Positions 41,734 to 51,056 are shown, numbered from the stretch's first letter. The stretch: DNA of 64,000 bases from Streptomyces canus 299MFChir4.1 (GCF_000383615.1 NZ_KB911592.1:124001-188000); one strand, 5' to 3'. The notes: generated from the letters alone by a model not told the origin. Made by a program: numbers and translations.

Positions 41734-42065
41734 CCCTCACCGCCCGAAGAAGCGTCATGTCCATTGAGTTCCCTGCTGCTACAGCGATCGGCGGGCGGGT
41801 TGTCGCCCTGCCCAGTGCGACCAGGTCGTCGATGAGGATCTTCGTCACCGCCACGGGCAGGTCCAGTTCCCTGGAGGATCAAGCGGTGCTCGGGTTCCAG
41901 GCCTCGCAGACCGGCCCGGCCCGGTGCCGGTTCGACGGTCGTCACGAGGGTGATCAGAGTGAGGTCGTCACGCGTGGGGTCCGTCCGCCCGTGGGTGATC
42001 GTGTAAGGCCTGACCGACAGCTCTTGAGCGTCCCCGTCCTCCAGGCCGTCCATCCAGTGGCTCAC
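41714..42065 (-). pseudogene. cvnC: Conservon DUF742 protein CvnC, frameshifted with internal deletion
   Basis: Begins normally (GLEDGDAQELSVRPYTITHGRT, TLVTT, LEPEHRLIL). At about 41868-41878 the frame is lost. The correct C-terminus continues in another frame as ELDLPVAVTKILIDDLVALG, then MTLLRAVRDGLRRL and a TGA at 41714-41716 inside cvnD. Relative to the DUF742 winged-helix pattern about a dozen residues (the first helix, usually near LCRxPxSVAEIA) are missing at the junction. The span is 352 nt, not a multiple of three. Read as is, translation runs out of family after RLILQ. DUF742 proteins assist the conservon signalling complex at the membrane. Confidence 0.8.
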
Positions 42066-42496
42066 TCACGTACACCGCGCTCGTCGGCAGGCGCCCCGAA
42101 GCGCGTCTCGGTGCTCATGCGCCGTCCCACCTGCTGCATCAGGGTGTGCATGGCCACGGTCATCAACTCGGCGTCCACTTCCTGGGATGCCACGACGGCC
42201 AGATGCGTGCCGCGGCCCGCGGCGGAGATGAACAGCCACAGGTCGGTCAGCTCGACGATGACCTGGTGCACCGAGCCACCACCGAACAGCTGCCCCACCC
42301 CGCGGGCCAGACTCTGCTGGCCGGTGGCGATGGCGGCGAGGCGCTCGGCGTCGCCGCGGGCGATGGTGCGGGACTGGCTGACCACCAGCCCGTCGTCGGA
42401 CAGCACGGTGGCGTGGTGCGTGCCGGGAACCTGTTCGACCAGGCCGTCCAGCAACCAGTCGAGGTCCGGATGGGTGGCGGTCGTTCGCATTGTCAT
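42062..42496 (-). CDS. cvnB: Conservon roadblock/LC7 protein CvnB
   Basis: 144 aa roadblock/LC7 domain (about 10-105): DWLLDGLVEQVPGTHHATVLSDDGLVV, then ERLAAIATGQQSLARGVGQLFGGG and HLAVVASQEVDAELMTVAMHTL in pieces. It should act as partner or regulator of CvnD GTPase. Looks intact. Overlaps cvnC by 4 bp and begins 2 bp before the cvnA stop, standard conservon spacing. Confidence 0.9.
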   Translation of the reverse strand: MTMRTTATHPDLDWLLDGLVEQVPGTHHATVLSDDGLVVSQSRTIARGDAERLAAIATGQQSLARGVGQLFGGGSVHQVIVELTDLWLFISAAGRGTHLAVVASQEVDAELMTVAMHTLMQQVGRRMSTETRFGAPADERGVRE

Positions 42497-42498
42497 GG

Positions 42499-45011
42499 TC
42501 AGTCTTCCGTCGGGATCCGTCTACGCTGCGGCAGCACGTCGAGGGGTTCGTGGTCGGTCGGGGGAACGTCGCGCCGGACCATCCGGGACTGGCGTTGGAA
42601 GGCACCGATCGTCGCGCCGGAGCGGGCGGGTGCAGGCCGCCGGACCGACGTCTGCTCGTCGGTCGGCTGGGCACCCGGACCGGCGCTCGGGTCCCGCAGT
42701 TCGTCGGCGAGACTGGCCAGGCGTACCCGTTTGGGCAGCGGTTGCACGTCCGGCGCGGCGTCCACGCGCAGTGTGCCGTTCCCCCGGGGTGCGCCGGCCG
42801 TCTGCGCCACCGGGTGGGGACGTGGCGGCCGGGTCCACACATCACTCATGGGGGCCGCGGCTTCGGGCGGGCCGATGCGGCCGGTCACCAGGGTGTCCAC
42901 GTCCGGGGATGAACCGTGCTCCACACCGGGCACGTCCGCGACGGCCGCCTCGGGAGGCGGCGGCCAGGCGGCGGCTGCTTCGGGTGTCGGCCCGGTCCGC
43001 CCGGGCGCCTCGACGACGAGTTCGTCGGGGATGAGGACGACCACCCGGGTGCCGCCGAACGAAGAGGGCCGCAGTTCCACCTGGATGTCGAGGGCACGCG
43101 CCAGCCGGGCCACCACATAGAGGCCGAGCCTGACGTCGTCCGCCCGCGACATGACGTCCATGCGGGGCGGCTCGGTCATCAGCCGGTTGGCCGCGTCGTA
43201 CTGCCCGGGGTCCATGCCCACGCCGCGGTCCTCGATCTCCACCGCGAGACCGCGTCCCACCCGGGCGGCGTACACCTCCACAGGCGTCGGTGGCCTGGAG
43301 AAGCCCACCGCGTTCTCCATGAGTTCGGCCAGCACGTGGATCACCAGGCCGACGGCGCGCTCGGCCAGCCACACCCGGTCCTCGACGTCGATCTGGATCC
43401 GCCGGTAGTCCTGCACCTCGCTCTGCGCGGAACGCAGCACGTCCAGCAGCAGGACGGGCTTGCGCCAGCGTCGCTGCGGCTGGCCGCCTCCGAGGATCAC
43501 CAGGTTCTCCTCGTAGCGCCGCAGCCTGGCGGTCAGATGGTCGAGGTCGAACAGGCCCTCCAGGACCTCGGGATCCTCGTGCCGACGCTCCAGCTCACTG
43601 AGCTTCTTCATCTGCAGACCGATCAGCAGCTGGGTACGCCGGGCGATGCGCTGGAGCAGCTTCTCGAAGCCGCGGAACTGCGAGACCTGAGCCATCGTCG
43701 TGTCCAGCGCACTGTGGCGCGCCAGGTTCAACGCCTGGCCCAGTTGGCCGAGTTCGTCGTCGCCGTGCTGGATCGCGGGGAGTTCGGCGTCCAGGTCGAC
43801 GACGTCTCCGCTGCGCAGGCGTTCGACCACGGCAGGCATGCGGGTCTGCAGGTCCAGGGCGGCGACGCGCAGCGCGGAGATCCGGCGGCGCAGCGTCCGG
43901 GTCAGGAGCGCGCTGATCAGGACGACCACGAGCACCGCCACCGCGCCCATCACGCTGGTGACGATCAACCGCCGCACCATCGCGTTCAGTTCCGTCTCGG
44001 TCGCCGCCGTCAGTGTTACGGAGTAGGCGGTGTTGAGCTGCTGGAGCTGGGCGGCGACCGGTCCGACGCTTTCGCTCCACGTCGTGCCGGGGTTCTTGGA
44101 GAACCTGTCCGCGTCGGCCCCGGAGCCGGGTGCGGACAGGACCTTCTGCTCGGCCGTGGCCTTGTGCTTCCACGCACCGCCCGCCATCAACTTCCGGTAG
44201 AGCGCGGCCTGGTCGTCCGGGACGAGCGGCACGACCTTGTTGTCGTAGAGGAAGTGCTGGGAGCCGATCCAACCGGCGAGCTGCCCGCGTTCGGTGCCGG
44301 AGAGCCGCCCGGTCACCGAGCCGCGGGCGAAGAGCGCGTTCTCCCGCGAGATCATCTCCATGCCCCAGACCGAGTCGATGGCCGGCCGGGCGAGGTAGTC
44401 GATGTTGGGCAGACCCACATGGCTCAGAGTGGGAACAGGTTCAACTGGCCGGAGATGAGGCTCGTGTAGCGGTCGAAGGTCTGCTGCTGCGAGGCGGTCC
44501 GCTGGTCCACCCCCGACCGGTAGTCGGCCAGTTTCCGCAGGTTCCTGCCCACCTGGACGACGTTGGCGCGGATGTCGTCCGGGGCGCGCCAGCCGCTGTC
44601 GGGCAGTCCCTGGACGTTCGTGACGTCGGCGTCGGTGCGGACGCGCTGTGCGCGCAACGCCTTCCGGTAGCCCTCGGGATCGGCCAACTCCGCGCCACTG
44701 AGCCGCCGTTCCTCCTGGAGGTCGAAGAAGGCGGCCATGATCGGACGTGCCGCCGCGTTGGAGGCGGCGTTGCGGTCCTTCTGCGTCTGCCAGTCCGTGT
44801 AGAGCTGCGCGGAACTCGCCAGCCACAGGGCCACCAGGGTCACACTGGGCACCAGAGCCAGGATGAGCAGGAACGTCCGGAGTGACGGCTGGCGCCGGGC
44901 TCCGGCGCCTCCGCTGTCCCTTGGTCCTTGTCTCTTCGACGCACGCGCGTGCACTGCCACTGAGGTCCCCAGCGATGCTCCAAGTGACAGGCCGCTCCGA
45001 TGGGCCCGCAC
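42499..45011 (-). pseudogene. cvnA: Conservon sensor kinase-like CvnA, single-base frameshift
   Basis: Two reading frames join to one protein of about 837 aa. The 5' frame from GTG 45011 gives a transmembrane helix (TFLLILALVPSVTLVALWLA) and the first half of a nitrate/nitrite-sensing-type extracellular domain, stopping at TGA 44424-44426. The rest continues in another frame: second half of the sensor, second transmembrane helix (VMGAVAVLVVVLISALL), HAMP, HATPase with N box ELMENAVGFS and G1 EDRGVGMDP, then a Pro-rich tail. One missing base in the GGG run at 44431-44433 (plus strand) explains the break: restoring it gives NLFPTLSHVGL. Sequencing error, pseudogene or recoding are possible. Confidence 0.85.
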
Positions 45012-45042
45012 GATGACGCGCCGATGCTATCCCTGGATACCG

Positions 45043-45074
45043 CTATCTAAATACACTTAGCGCACTAAACTATC
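45043..45074. promoter_or_regulatory. AT-rich operator upstream of the conservon
   Basis: CTATCTAAATACACTTAG then CGCACTAAACTATC. Contains TATTTAGATAG on the minus strand and a second TTAGCGCA block like 34603. It lies just upstream of cvnA, suggesting that the conservon belongs to the same regulon. Confidence 0.55.
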
Positions 45075-45100
45075 ACCATCATCTGTTTCAACTGATGCGG

Positions 45101-45496
45101 TCAGGGCTCCGGTTCGAAACAGGGCAGCGTGATCTCGTCCGTGAGGCGCCGGAAGTCGACGCGCACGCGCATGCCGATGGCGACAGTCTCCGGATCGCCG
45201 GCGTCCACGTGGGAGAGCAGGGTGCCGCCGTCGTCGAGGTCGATCACGGCGAGCGCGAAGGGCGTGTCGAAGCCGGGGCCGGGTGCGCGGTGCACCACGG
45301 TCACCGAGTAGACGGTCCCCCGGCCGGCACTCGGCGCGTAGCGCCAGTCCGGGCCCAGGCACCCGGGGCAGGCGGGCTCGGGCACGAAGAAGCGCAGGTC
45401 GCAGCTCGGGCAGTAGGGGACGACCAGGTCGCCGCGGCGGGCCGCTTCCCAGAAGGGTTCGGACAGTTCGGTGGGGACGGGTACGGGCCGGCTCAT
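45101..45496 (-). CDS. DUF35 OB-fold/zinc-ribbon protein
   Basis: 131 aa stand-alone DUF35: N-terminal helix SEPFWEAARRG, zinc ribbon CPSC and CPGC (about 29-46), then OB fold GTVYSVTVVHRAPGPGF and PFALAVIDLDDGGTLLSHV. DUF35 proteins dock on thiolase-like proteins, and the immediately upstream gene (45493) is such a protein with 4-bp overlap. Last gene of the leftward operon from 49765. Confidence 0.85.
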   Translation of the reverse strand: MSRPVPVPTELSEPFWEAARRGDLVVPYCPSCDLRFFVPEPACPGCLGPDWRYAPSAGRGTVYSVTVVHRAPGPGFDTPFALAVIDLDDGGTLLSHVDAGDPETVAIGMRVRVDFRRLTDEITLPCFEPEP

Positions 45497-46644
45497 CGCG
45501 CTCTCCCCAGCAGGCTCATCTCGTAGTGCTGCGCGCCGGACCCGGCGTTCCCGACGGCGGCGAGCTCGGCGCCCTCGACCTGGTGCACGGCGGTGCCGCG
45601 CAACTGCCGTACCGCCTCGACGACTTTGAGCGTCATCTGCTGCGTCCCGTTCCAGGCGTACGACAGACAGCCCCCGTCGGGATTGACGGGATGCTTGCCA
45701 CCCACAGCGATGGCACCGCTGGCCGCCAGCGGTCCGCCCTCGCCCTCCCCGCACAGGCCAAGTGCCTCCAACTGCCGGATGATCTCGAAGGAGTTGGGGT
45801 CGTACAGGGAGAAGACGTCCACGTCGTGCGGGCCGACGCCGGCCATGGCGTAGGCGCGGGTCGCCGCGTCCCGGCCGAGCTGGCCGACTTCCCGGTACAG
45901 CGCCGGGTTGGCGTACGCGGCCTGGTGGTACTCCATGCCGCCGCCGAGGACGGCCATGGCCGGGTGCGGCAGATCGCGGGCCCGTTCGGCGGTGGTGACC
46001 ACGAGTGCGGCGCCCCCCTCGCCGACGATGCAGCAGTCCAGCAGGTGGAAGGGCGTGGCCACCATCCGGGAGGCGAGCACGTCGTCGGCGGTGTAGGGCC
46101 CGCGGCCGTACATCATCGCCTCCGGGTTGGTGCTGCCGTTGTTGCGGATCGTGGCGGCGACCTCGGCGAGCTGGCGGGAGGTCGTGCCGTACTCGTGCAT
46201 GTGCCGTGCCGCCACCAGCGCGAACTGGGCGACGACATAGCTGCCCCACACATCGGCGAACTCCAGGGGCACCCCGGCCCCCACAGGGCCGGCTCCGCGC
46301 GAGACCAGCTTGCAGCCGCCGACGACGACGGTGTCCGCGTATCCGGCGCTGATGGCGGCGGCCGCCTTCAGCAGGCCCCGTGAGCCGGCGTTGTCGAGCA
46401 TCGAGTCGCTGGTCCAGCGCAGGTCCCGGCCGAGCATCCGCGCCCAGGAGCTGCCCTCGCCGGGCACGCCGCCGGGACCGGGCCAGTCGACCTGGGCCCC
46501 GTCGACGTCGGCCGGGGTCAGTCCGGCGTCCGCGATCGCACCGCGTACCGCTTCGAGGGCGAGGTCCATCGCGTCGCGGTCGGGCAGCGTCAGCGCCTGT
46601 TCGGTGGCGTGGACGCCGACGACCACGGGTTGGCGGCCGTTCAC
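45493..46644 (-). CDS. Thiolase-like protein lacking the nucleophile (Ltp2-like)
   Basis: 383 aa thiolase fold of the SCP2/lipid-transfer class. The N-terminal Cys region reads MLDNAGSRGLLKAA with no Cys, and the second-half motifs read SLYDPNSFE and GKHPVNPDGG without the classical HDCF/GHPxG. In Ltp2-type retro-aldolases the Cys is likewise dispensable and a DUF35 partner is required; both conditions hold here. I infer aldol-type C-C cleavage of a beta-hydroxyacyl-CoA, or a non-catalytic role. Follows the ligase gene by 4 bp. Confidence 0.75.
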   Translation of the reverse strand: MNGRQPVVVGVHATEQALTLPDRDAMDLALEAVRGAIADAGLTPADVDGAQVDWPGPGGVPGEGSSWARMLGRDLRWTSDSMLDNAGSRGLLKAAAAISAGYADTVVVGGCKLVSRGAGPVGAGVPLEFADVWGSYVVAQFALVAARHMHEYGTTSRQLAEVAATIRNNGSTNPEAMMYGRGPYTADDVLASRMVATPFHLLDCCIVGEGGAALVVTTAERARDLPHPAMAVLGGGMEYHQAAYANPALYREVGQLGRDAATRAYAMAGVGPHDVDVFSLYDPNSFEIIRQLEALGLCGEGEGGPLAASGAIAVGGKHPVNPDGGCLSYAWNGTQQMTLKVVEAVRQLRGTAVHQVEGAELAAVGNAGSGAQHYEMSLLGRAR

Positions 46645-46648
46645 GAGG

Positions 46649-48268
46649 TCACCGTCCCGCGCCGAGTGTGTCGCCGCCGGGATAGCCGCCCCCGCCGAAG
46701 CGCTCGTCGAGCACCTCGTAGTCCTTGGCGTAGTCCTTGGTGCGCGGCAGGGCGTCGACGAACTCGACCGTCTTCGGCTTCTTGTACGAGGCGATCCGCG
46801 CCCGGCAGTGCTCGATGACGTCCGCCGCGGTGACCGGCTCGGCGCCCGGCAGGAGCACCACGACGGCCTTGACGTCCTGCGCCCAGCGCTCGTTGGGCAC
46901 GCCGATCACGGCCGCCTCCCTGACCGCGGGGTGGGACTCGATGCAGTTCTCCACCTCGGCCGGGAAGATGTTCTCCGCGGCCGACTTGAGCATGCGGGTC
47001 GTCGTCCCGAGGAAGCTGATCGTGCCGTCGGGCTCGCGCCGGCCGAGGTCGGTGGTGTGCCACCAGCCGAACCGGAAGCGTTCCTCGTTGATCTCGGGCC
47101 GGTTCCAGTAGCCGAGGTGCACGAGGTCGCCGCGGACACAGATCTCGCCGGCCTCGCCGACCGCGCACTCCCGGCCGGTGTCGTCCAGGAGGCGTACGGC
47201 GGTGAAGGGGCCGGGGCGTCCCGCGTTGCCGGTGCCCGCGTCGCCGTAGGCACCGGTCACCGCGAAGCCGGTCACCTCGGTCTGCCCGTAACCGCGGCCC
47301 ATGCCGCCGCCGTTGCGGGTGAAGCGGCTCTGATCGGTGGGGACGGTGCCCTCCCAGAGCTGCGCGGCGACACTCGCGCGCAGGTGGGAGAGGTCGTGGC
47401 CGGCCTCGCGGTTCAGCGCGACGAGCTGCGCGATGGTCGGGGGCATGAGGTAGGCGTGGGTGCACTTCTCGCCCGCCAGCAGCGGGAGCAGTTCCTCGGC
47501 GACCACGCGGCGCACGACCACGTTCTTGCCGCCGTGGACGAAGGCCGGGACGCCCCAGAACTGGTAGTTGCCGATGTGGAACATCGGACCGGCGCCGAGG
47601 AAGGACGTCTCCGTGCCGATGTCCCCCATCCAGGCGGCGCTCGCGCCCATGGCGAGCAGGTTGCGGTGCGAGAGCATCGAGCCGGACTGCCTACCGGAGA
47701 TCGCCGCGGTGTAGATGACCAGCAGGGCGGCGTCGGGGTCGACGTCGGCGACGGGGTCCTCCGGCGATCCGGAGGCAAGGAAGGACTCGTAGGAGTCGGC
47801 GCCCTCGGAGTCGTGGCGCAGCCACAACGCCCGGTGGTCGCTGCCGAGTTCGGCCCGGGCCTTGGCGACCGTGTCACCGATCTCCTCGTCCTGCCAGACG
47901 ACGACCTTGGGGTCGAAGTCCTCGACGGCGAAGGCCATCTCGGGGGCTGCCCAGCGCCAGTAGCCGGGGCAGACCATGGCGCCGATCTTCGCGGCGGCGC
48001 CGAGCAGCTCCCAGATCCGGAAGGAGTTCTGGCCCAGCCACAGGATGCGGTCGCCGGAGCCGACGCCCGCGTCCGTGAGGGCGCCTGCGAGTCGGTTGGT
48101 GCGCTCGTCCAACTGGGGCCAGGTCAGCCGGACGTCGCCGTCGACGAGGGCGACTCCGTCGGGGAAGGACCGTCGGTGCTCACGGATGATGTCGCCGAAC
48201 GTCAGGCGGCGGGCGCGGGGGTCTGGGGGTTGTCCCCCGGAATAACTCAGCACGTGGTTGCTCCCCAT
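46649..48268 (-). CDS. AMP-dependent acyl-CoA ligase with divergent P-loop
   Basis: 539 aa ANL-superfamily protein. RLTWPQLDERTNRLAGAL, YGQTEVTGF, and HTTDLGRREPDGTISFLGTT are recognisable, and a Lys is present in the region of the catalytic Lys (RTKDYAKDY). The phosphate-binding loop reads YTAAISGRQSGSM instead of YTSGTTGxPKG, losing the Thr-Ser-Gly-Thr-Thr core and the Lys. Activity may be altered or specialised. Second gene of the leftward operon, 6 bp after the aldehyde dehydrogenase gene. Confidence 0.8.
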   Translation of the reverse strand: MGSNHVLSYSGGQPPDPRARRLTFGDIIREHRRSFPDGVALVDGDVRLTWPQLDERTNRLAGALTDAGVGSGDRILWLGQNSFRIWELLGAAAKIGAMVCPGYWRWAAPEMAFAVEDFDPKVVVWQDEEIGDTVAKARAELGSDHRALWLRHDSEGADSYESFLASGSPEDPVADVDPDAALLVIYTAAISGRQSGSMLSHRNLLAMGASAAWMGDIGTETSFLGAGPMFHIGNYQFWGVPAFVHGGKNVVVRRVVAEELLPLLAGEKCTHAYLMPPTIAQLVALNREAGHDLSHLRASVAAQLWEGTVPTDQSRFTRNGGGMGRGYGQTEVTGFAVTGAYGDAGTGNAGRPGPFTAVRLLDDTGRECAVGEAGEICVRGDLVHLGYWNRPEINEERFRFGWWHTTDLGRREPDGTISFLGTTTRMLKSAAENIFPAEVENCIESHPAVREAAVIGVPNERWAQDVKAVVVLLPGAEPVTAADVIEHCRARIASYKKPKTVEFVDALPRTKDYAKDYEVLDERFGGGGYPGGDTLGAGR

Positions 48269-48274
48269 GGTTGG

Positions 48275-49765
48275 TCAGACGCGGCCGATGCCGACGCCCT
48301 TCACGTTGATGAACTCGTCCAGACCGGCCTTGCCGCCTTCCCGCCCGAACCCGCTCATGCCAACGCCGCCGAAGGGCGTGGCGGGCGAAGTGATCGGGTT
48401 CGGCCCGGGGTTGACGTACACCGTCCCGGCCTTCAGGCGCGGCACCAGGCGGTTGACGCGCGCGATGTCGCGGGACTGGATGTAGGCGGACAGGCCGTAC
48501 TCGCTGTCGTTGGCCAGGGCGACGGCCTGGTCCTCGGTGTCGAACGGGGTGATGACCAGGACCGGTCCGAAGACCTCCTGCTGGGCGAGGTCGCTGCGGT
48601 TGTCGACGTCCGCGAAGACGGTCGGGGTCACGAACCAGCCGTCGGAGTCGATGTGTTCGCCGCCGTACACGAGCCGGCCGGCACCGTCCTCGACCGCCTT
48701 GTCGACCATGCCCTGGACGCGGTCGCGGGCGGCTTCGTTGATGAGGGGTCCGATGTACGTCGTGGGGTCGAGCGGGTCGCCCACGGGCAGGTGGGCGATC
48801 ACTCCGGTGACCCGGGCGATGACCTCGTCGTAGATCGGGCGCTCCACAAAGAGCCGAGTGGGCAGTGCGCAACCCTGTCCGGTGTTGCTCATGGCGAAGG
48901 CGGCGCAGTACGGGACGACGGTGTCCAGGTCGGTGTCGGCGAAGAGCAGGTTGGCGGACTTGCCGCCGAGCTCGAAGACGACCGGCTTGAGGCTGAGGGC
49001 CGCGTCGGCCATGATGCGGCGCGCGGTGGCGGGGCCGCCGGTGAAGGAGATCTTGTCGACGCCGGGGTGGGTGACCAGGGCCGATCCGGCGTCGCCGAGC
49101 CCGGTGACGACGTTGACGACGCCCTCGGGGATGCCCGCCTCGCGGGCCAGGTCGGCGAAGAGCAGCGCGGAGAACGGTGTGGACTCGGCCGGTTTGATGA
49201 CCACGGTGTTGCCGGCGGCGAGCGACGGCGGGACCTTCATCGCCAGCGACAGGGCGGGCGAGTTCCAGGTGATGATGTGGCCGATGACGCCGTACGGCTC
49301 GGCGATGGTGTACTCGACGTTCTCGTGCGGGCTGTAGGCCGCGCCGACCATGCCCTCGATCTTGTCGGCCCAGCCGGCGTAGTACTCGGTCCACTCGGCG
49401 ACGTGCGGTCCGACGTTCTCCGCCCAGCCGCCGATGCACACGCCGTTCTCCAGCGGGCAGATCGCCGCGAAGTCGGGGATGTGGTCGCGCAGCAGCGCGG
49501 CGAAGCGGGTGAGCAGCCGGCGGCGCTCGGCGGGGCGCATGGTGCCCCACACCTCGAAGGCCTGGCGGGCGGCCGCGACCGCCTGGTCCACCTCGGTGGG
49601 CCCGGCCAGCGGGATGTATGCCTGGATGAGGCCGGTGGCCGGGTTGCGGTGCTCGTAGAGGCCACCGCTGGTGTCGGTGACGTCCTTGCCGCCGATGACC
49701 AGACGCGGCTGCGGCAGGTCGCGCTCCGCTCTCTCCTGGTGCAGCTCCACATCGACCGTGACCAC
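48275..49765 (-). CDS. NAD(P)-dependent aldehyde dehydrogenase
   Basis: 496 aa ALDH superfamily. ITWNSPALSLAMKVPPSLAAGNTVVIKPAE (short pieces visible), FTGGPATARRI nucleotide turn, Glu in FELGGKSAN, nucleophile Cys in NTGQGCALPTR, and EVFGPVL near the C-terminus are all present. Oxidises an aldehyde to an acid, which the following ligase could activate. First gene of a four-gene leftward operon (ALDH, ligase, thiolase-like, DUF35) under the perfect inverted-repeat operator at 49805-49829. Confidence 0.9.
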   Translation of the reverse strand: MVTVDVELHQERAERDLPQPRLVIGGKDVTDTSGGLYEHRNPATGLIQAYIPLAGPTEVDQAVAAARQAFEVWGTMRPAERRRLLTRFAALLRDHIPDFAAICPLENGVCIGGWAENVGPHVAEWTEYYAGWADKIEGMVGAAYSPHENVEYTIAEPYGVIGHIITWNSPALSLAMKVPPSLAAGNTVVIKPAESTPFSALLFADLAREAGIPEGVVNVVTGLGDAGSALVTHPGVDKISFTGGPATARRIMADAALSLKPVVFELGGKSANLLFADTDLDTVVPYCAAFAMSNTGQGCALPTRLFVERPIYDEVIARVTGVIAHLPVGDPLDPTTYIGPLINEAARDRVQGMVDKAVEDGAGRLVYGGEHIDSDGWFVTPTVFADVDNRSDLAQQEVFGPVLVITPFDTEDQAVALANDSEYGLSAYIQSRDIARVNRLVPRLKAGTVYVNPGPNPITSPATPFGGVGMSGFGREGGKAGLDEFINVKGVGIGRV

Positions 49766-49804
49766 GGGTACCCCCTAGAGACCGCGCAACACTGCGCACA
49801 TCCA

Positions 49805-49829
49805 GGCTAAATAGCTAACCTATTTAGCC
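49805..49829. promoter_or_regulatory. Perfect inverted-repeat operator GGCTAAATAG-N5-CTATTTAGCC
   Basis: Arms 49805-49814 and 49820-49829 match perfectly over 10 bp around CTAAC. It is the most symmetrical member of the AT-rich element family and lies 40-64 bp upstream of the aldehyde dehydrogenase start. It also lies between this operon and the end of the upstream acyl-CoA dehydrogenase. Confidence 0.78.
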
Positions 49830-49866
49830 AAGCTAGTCAATAAGTTCAGGGCCTCCGGGTCGCGGC

Positions 49867-51009
49867 CTACAGACCCAGCGACCGCCCGATGATCTCCAGC
49901 ATGATTTCCGAGGTCCCGCCGAAGACCCGCTGGACCCGGGTGTCGCGCCAGATGCGCGCGATCTCGTACTCGTTGACATAGCCGTAGCCGCCGAACAGCT
50001 GCATGCAGCGGTCGATGACCGCCCAGCCGGTCTCGGAGGTCCAGTACTTGGCGGCGGCGGCCTCCTCGGCCGTCAGCTCGCCCTGGATCAGGGCCATGAT
50101 GCAGCCGTCCACATAGATCCGGGCGGCGTTCAACTTGGCCCTGATGTCGGCGAGCGCGAACCGGTTGGCCTGGAACTCCCCGATGGGCTGCCCGAAGGCG
50201 GTGCGGGTCTTGGCGTAGTCGAGCGCCAGTACGTAGGCCCGCTCCGCGGCCGCCAGCGAGGAGACGGCGATGGCGAGCCGTTCCGTGGGGAGGTTGCCCA
50301 TCATGTGGTAGAAACCGCGGCCCTCCTGACCGATGAGGTTGTCGGCCGGGACGCGGACCTCGTGGAAGAAGAGCTCGGCGGTGTCCTGGGCCTTCATGCC
50401 GACCTTGTCGAGCTTGCGTCCCCGCTCGAAGCCCTCGGTGCCGCGCTCGACGACGATCAGACTGATGCCCTTGTGGCCGGCCTCCGGGTCGGTCTTGCAG
50501 GCGACGATCACCAGGTCCGCCAGGATGCCGTTGGTGATGAAGGTCTTGGAGCCGTCGATCACCCACTCGTCGCCGTCCCGGCGGGCGGTGGTGCGGATGC
50601 CCTTGAGGTCGGACCCGGCGGACGGCTCCGACAGCGCGAGCGCGCAGATCGTCTCGCCGCTGGTGACGCCGGGCAGCCAGCGGGCCTTCTGCTCAGGCGT
50701 GGTGAGGTTCATAAGATAGGGCGGGAGGACGTCGTTCTGCAGCCCGAGTCCTACGCCGACCGAGCTGGTGGCCGCCATCTCCTCGGCCATGATCGCGTTG
50801 TAGCGGAAGTCCCGGATGCCCTGGCCGCCGTACTCCTCGGGGAACTGCCAGCCGATGAGTCCGGCCTTGCCCGCCGCCGCCCAGGCGGCCCGGCTCACCT
50901 GCCCTTCACGCTCCCACTGCTCGGCGTACGGGGCGCATTCGCGCAGGTAGAAGGTGCGGGCGGTCTCGCGGAACAGCTCATGTTCCTCGGTGAAGATCGT
51001 TCGGCGCAT
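49867..51009 (-). CDS. Acyl-CoA dehydrogenase
   Basis: 380 aa canonical acyl-CoA dehydrogenase, closer to the long-chain or isovaleryl type: FTEEHELFRETARTF, EEYGGQGI, LSEPSAGSDLKGIRTTA, DGSKTFITNGILADL, and C-terminal FGGTSEIMLEIIGRSLGL. The residue before GT is Gly, so the base is probably in the earlier helix as in isovaleryl-CoA dehydrogenase (inference). ATG 51009 is preferred for GGAG 6 bases upstream; a GTG at 51021 is possible. Single-gene unit, divergent from the SDR at 51095. Confidence 0.88.
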   Translation of the reverse strand: MRRTIFTEEHELFRETARTFYLRECAPYAEQWEREGQVSRAAWAAAGKAGLIGWQFPEEYGGQGIRDFRYNAIMAEEMAATSSVGVGLGLQNDVLPPYLMNLTTPEQKARWLPGVTSGETICALALSEPSAGSDLKGIRTTARRDGDEWVIDGSKTFITNGILADLVIVACKTDPEAGHKGISLIVVERGTEGFERGRKLDKVGMKAQDTAELFFHEVRVPADNLIGQEGRGFYHMMGNLPTERLAIAVSSLAAAERAYVLALDYAKTRTAFGQPIGEFQANRFALADIRAKLNAARIYVDGCIMALIQGELTAEEAAAAKYWTSETGWAVIDRCMQLFGGYGYVNEYEIARIWRDTRVQRVFGGTSEIMLEIIGRSLGL

Positions 51010-51033
51010 GCTCGACTCCACTCAGGCATCTCG

Positions 51034-51056
51034 CTTATTTAGCTGAAGTAGTTATA
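51034..51056. promoter_or_regulatory. AT-rich operator, divergent acyl-CoA dehydrogenase/SDR
   Basis: CTTATTTAGCTGAAGTAGTTATA: a TTTAGCT half like 49805-49829 plus a TAGTTATA half like 37225-37247, in the 85-bp divergent gap. Confidence 0.62.

Noticed and set aside
46310-49810. Rightward open frame of 1166 codons
   Set aside because: It spans three well-supported leftward genes in antisense and shows no domain pattern.
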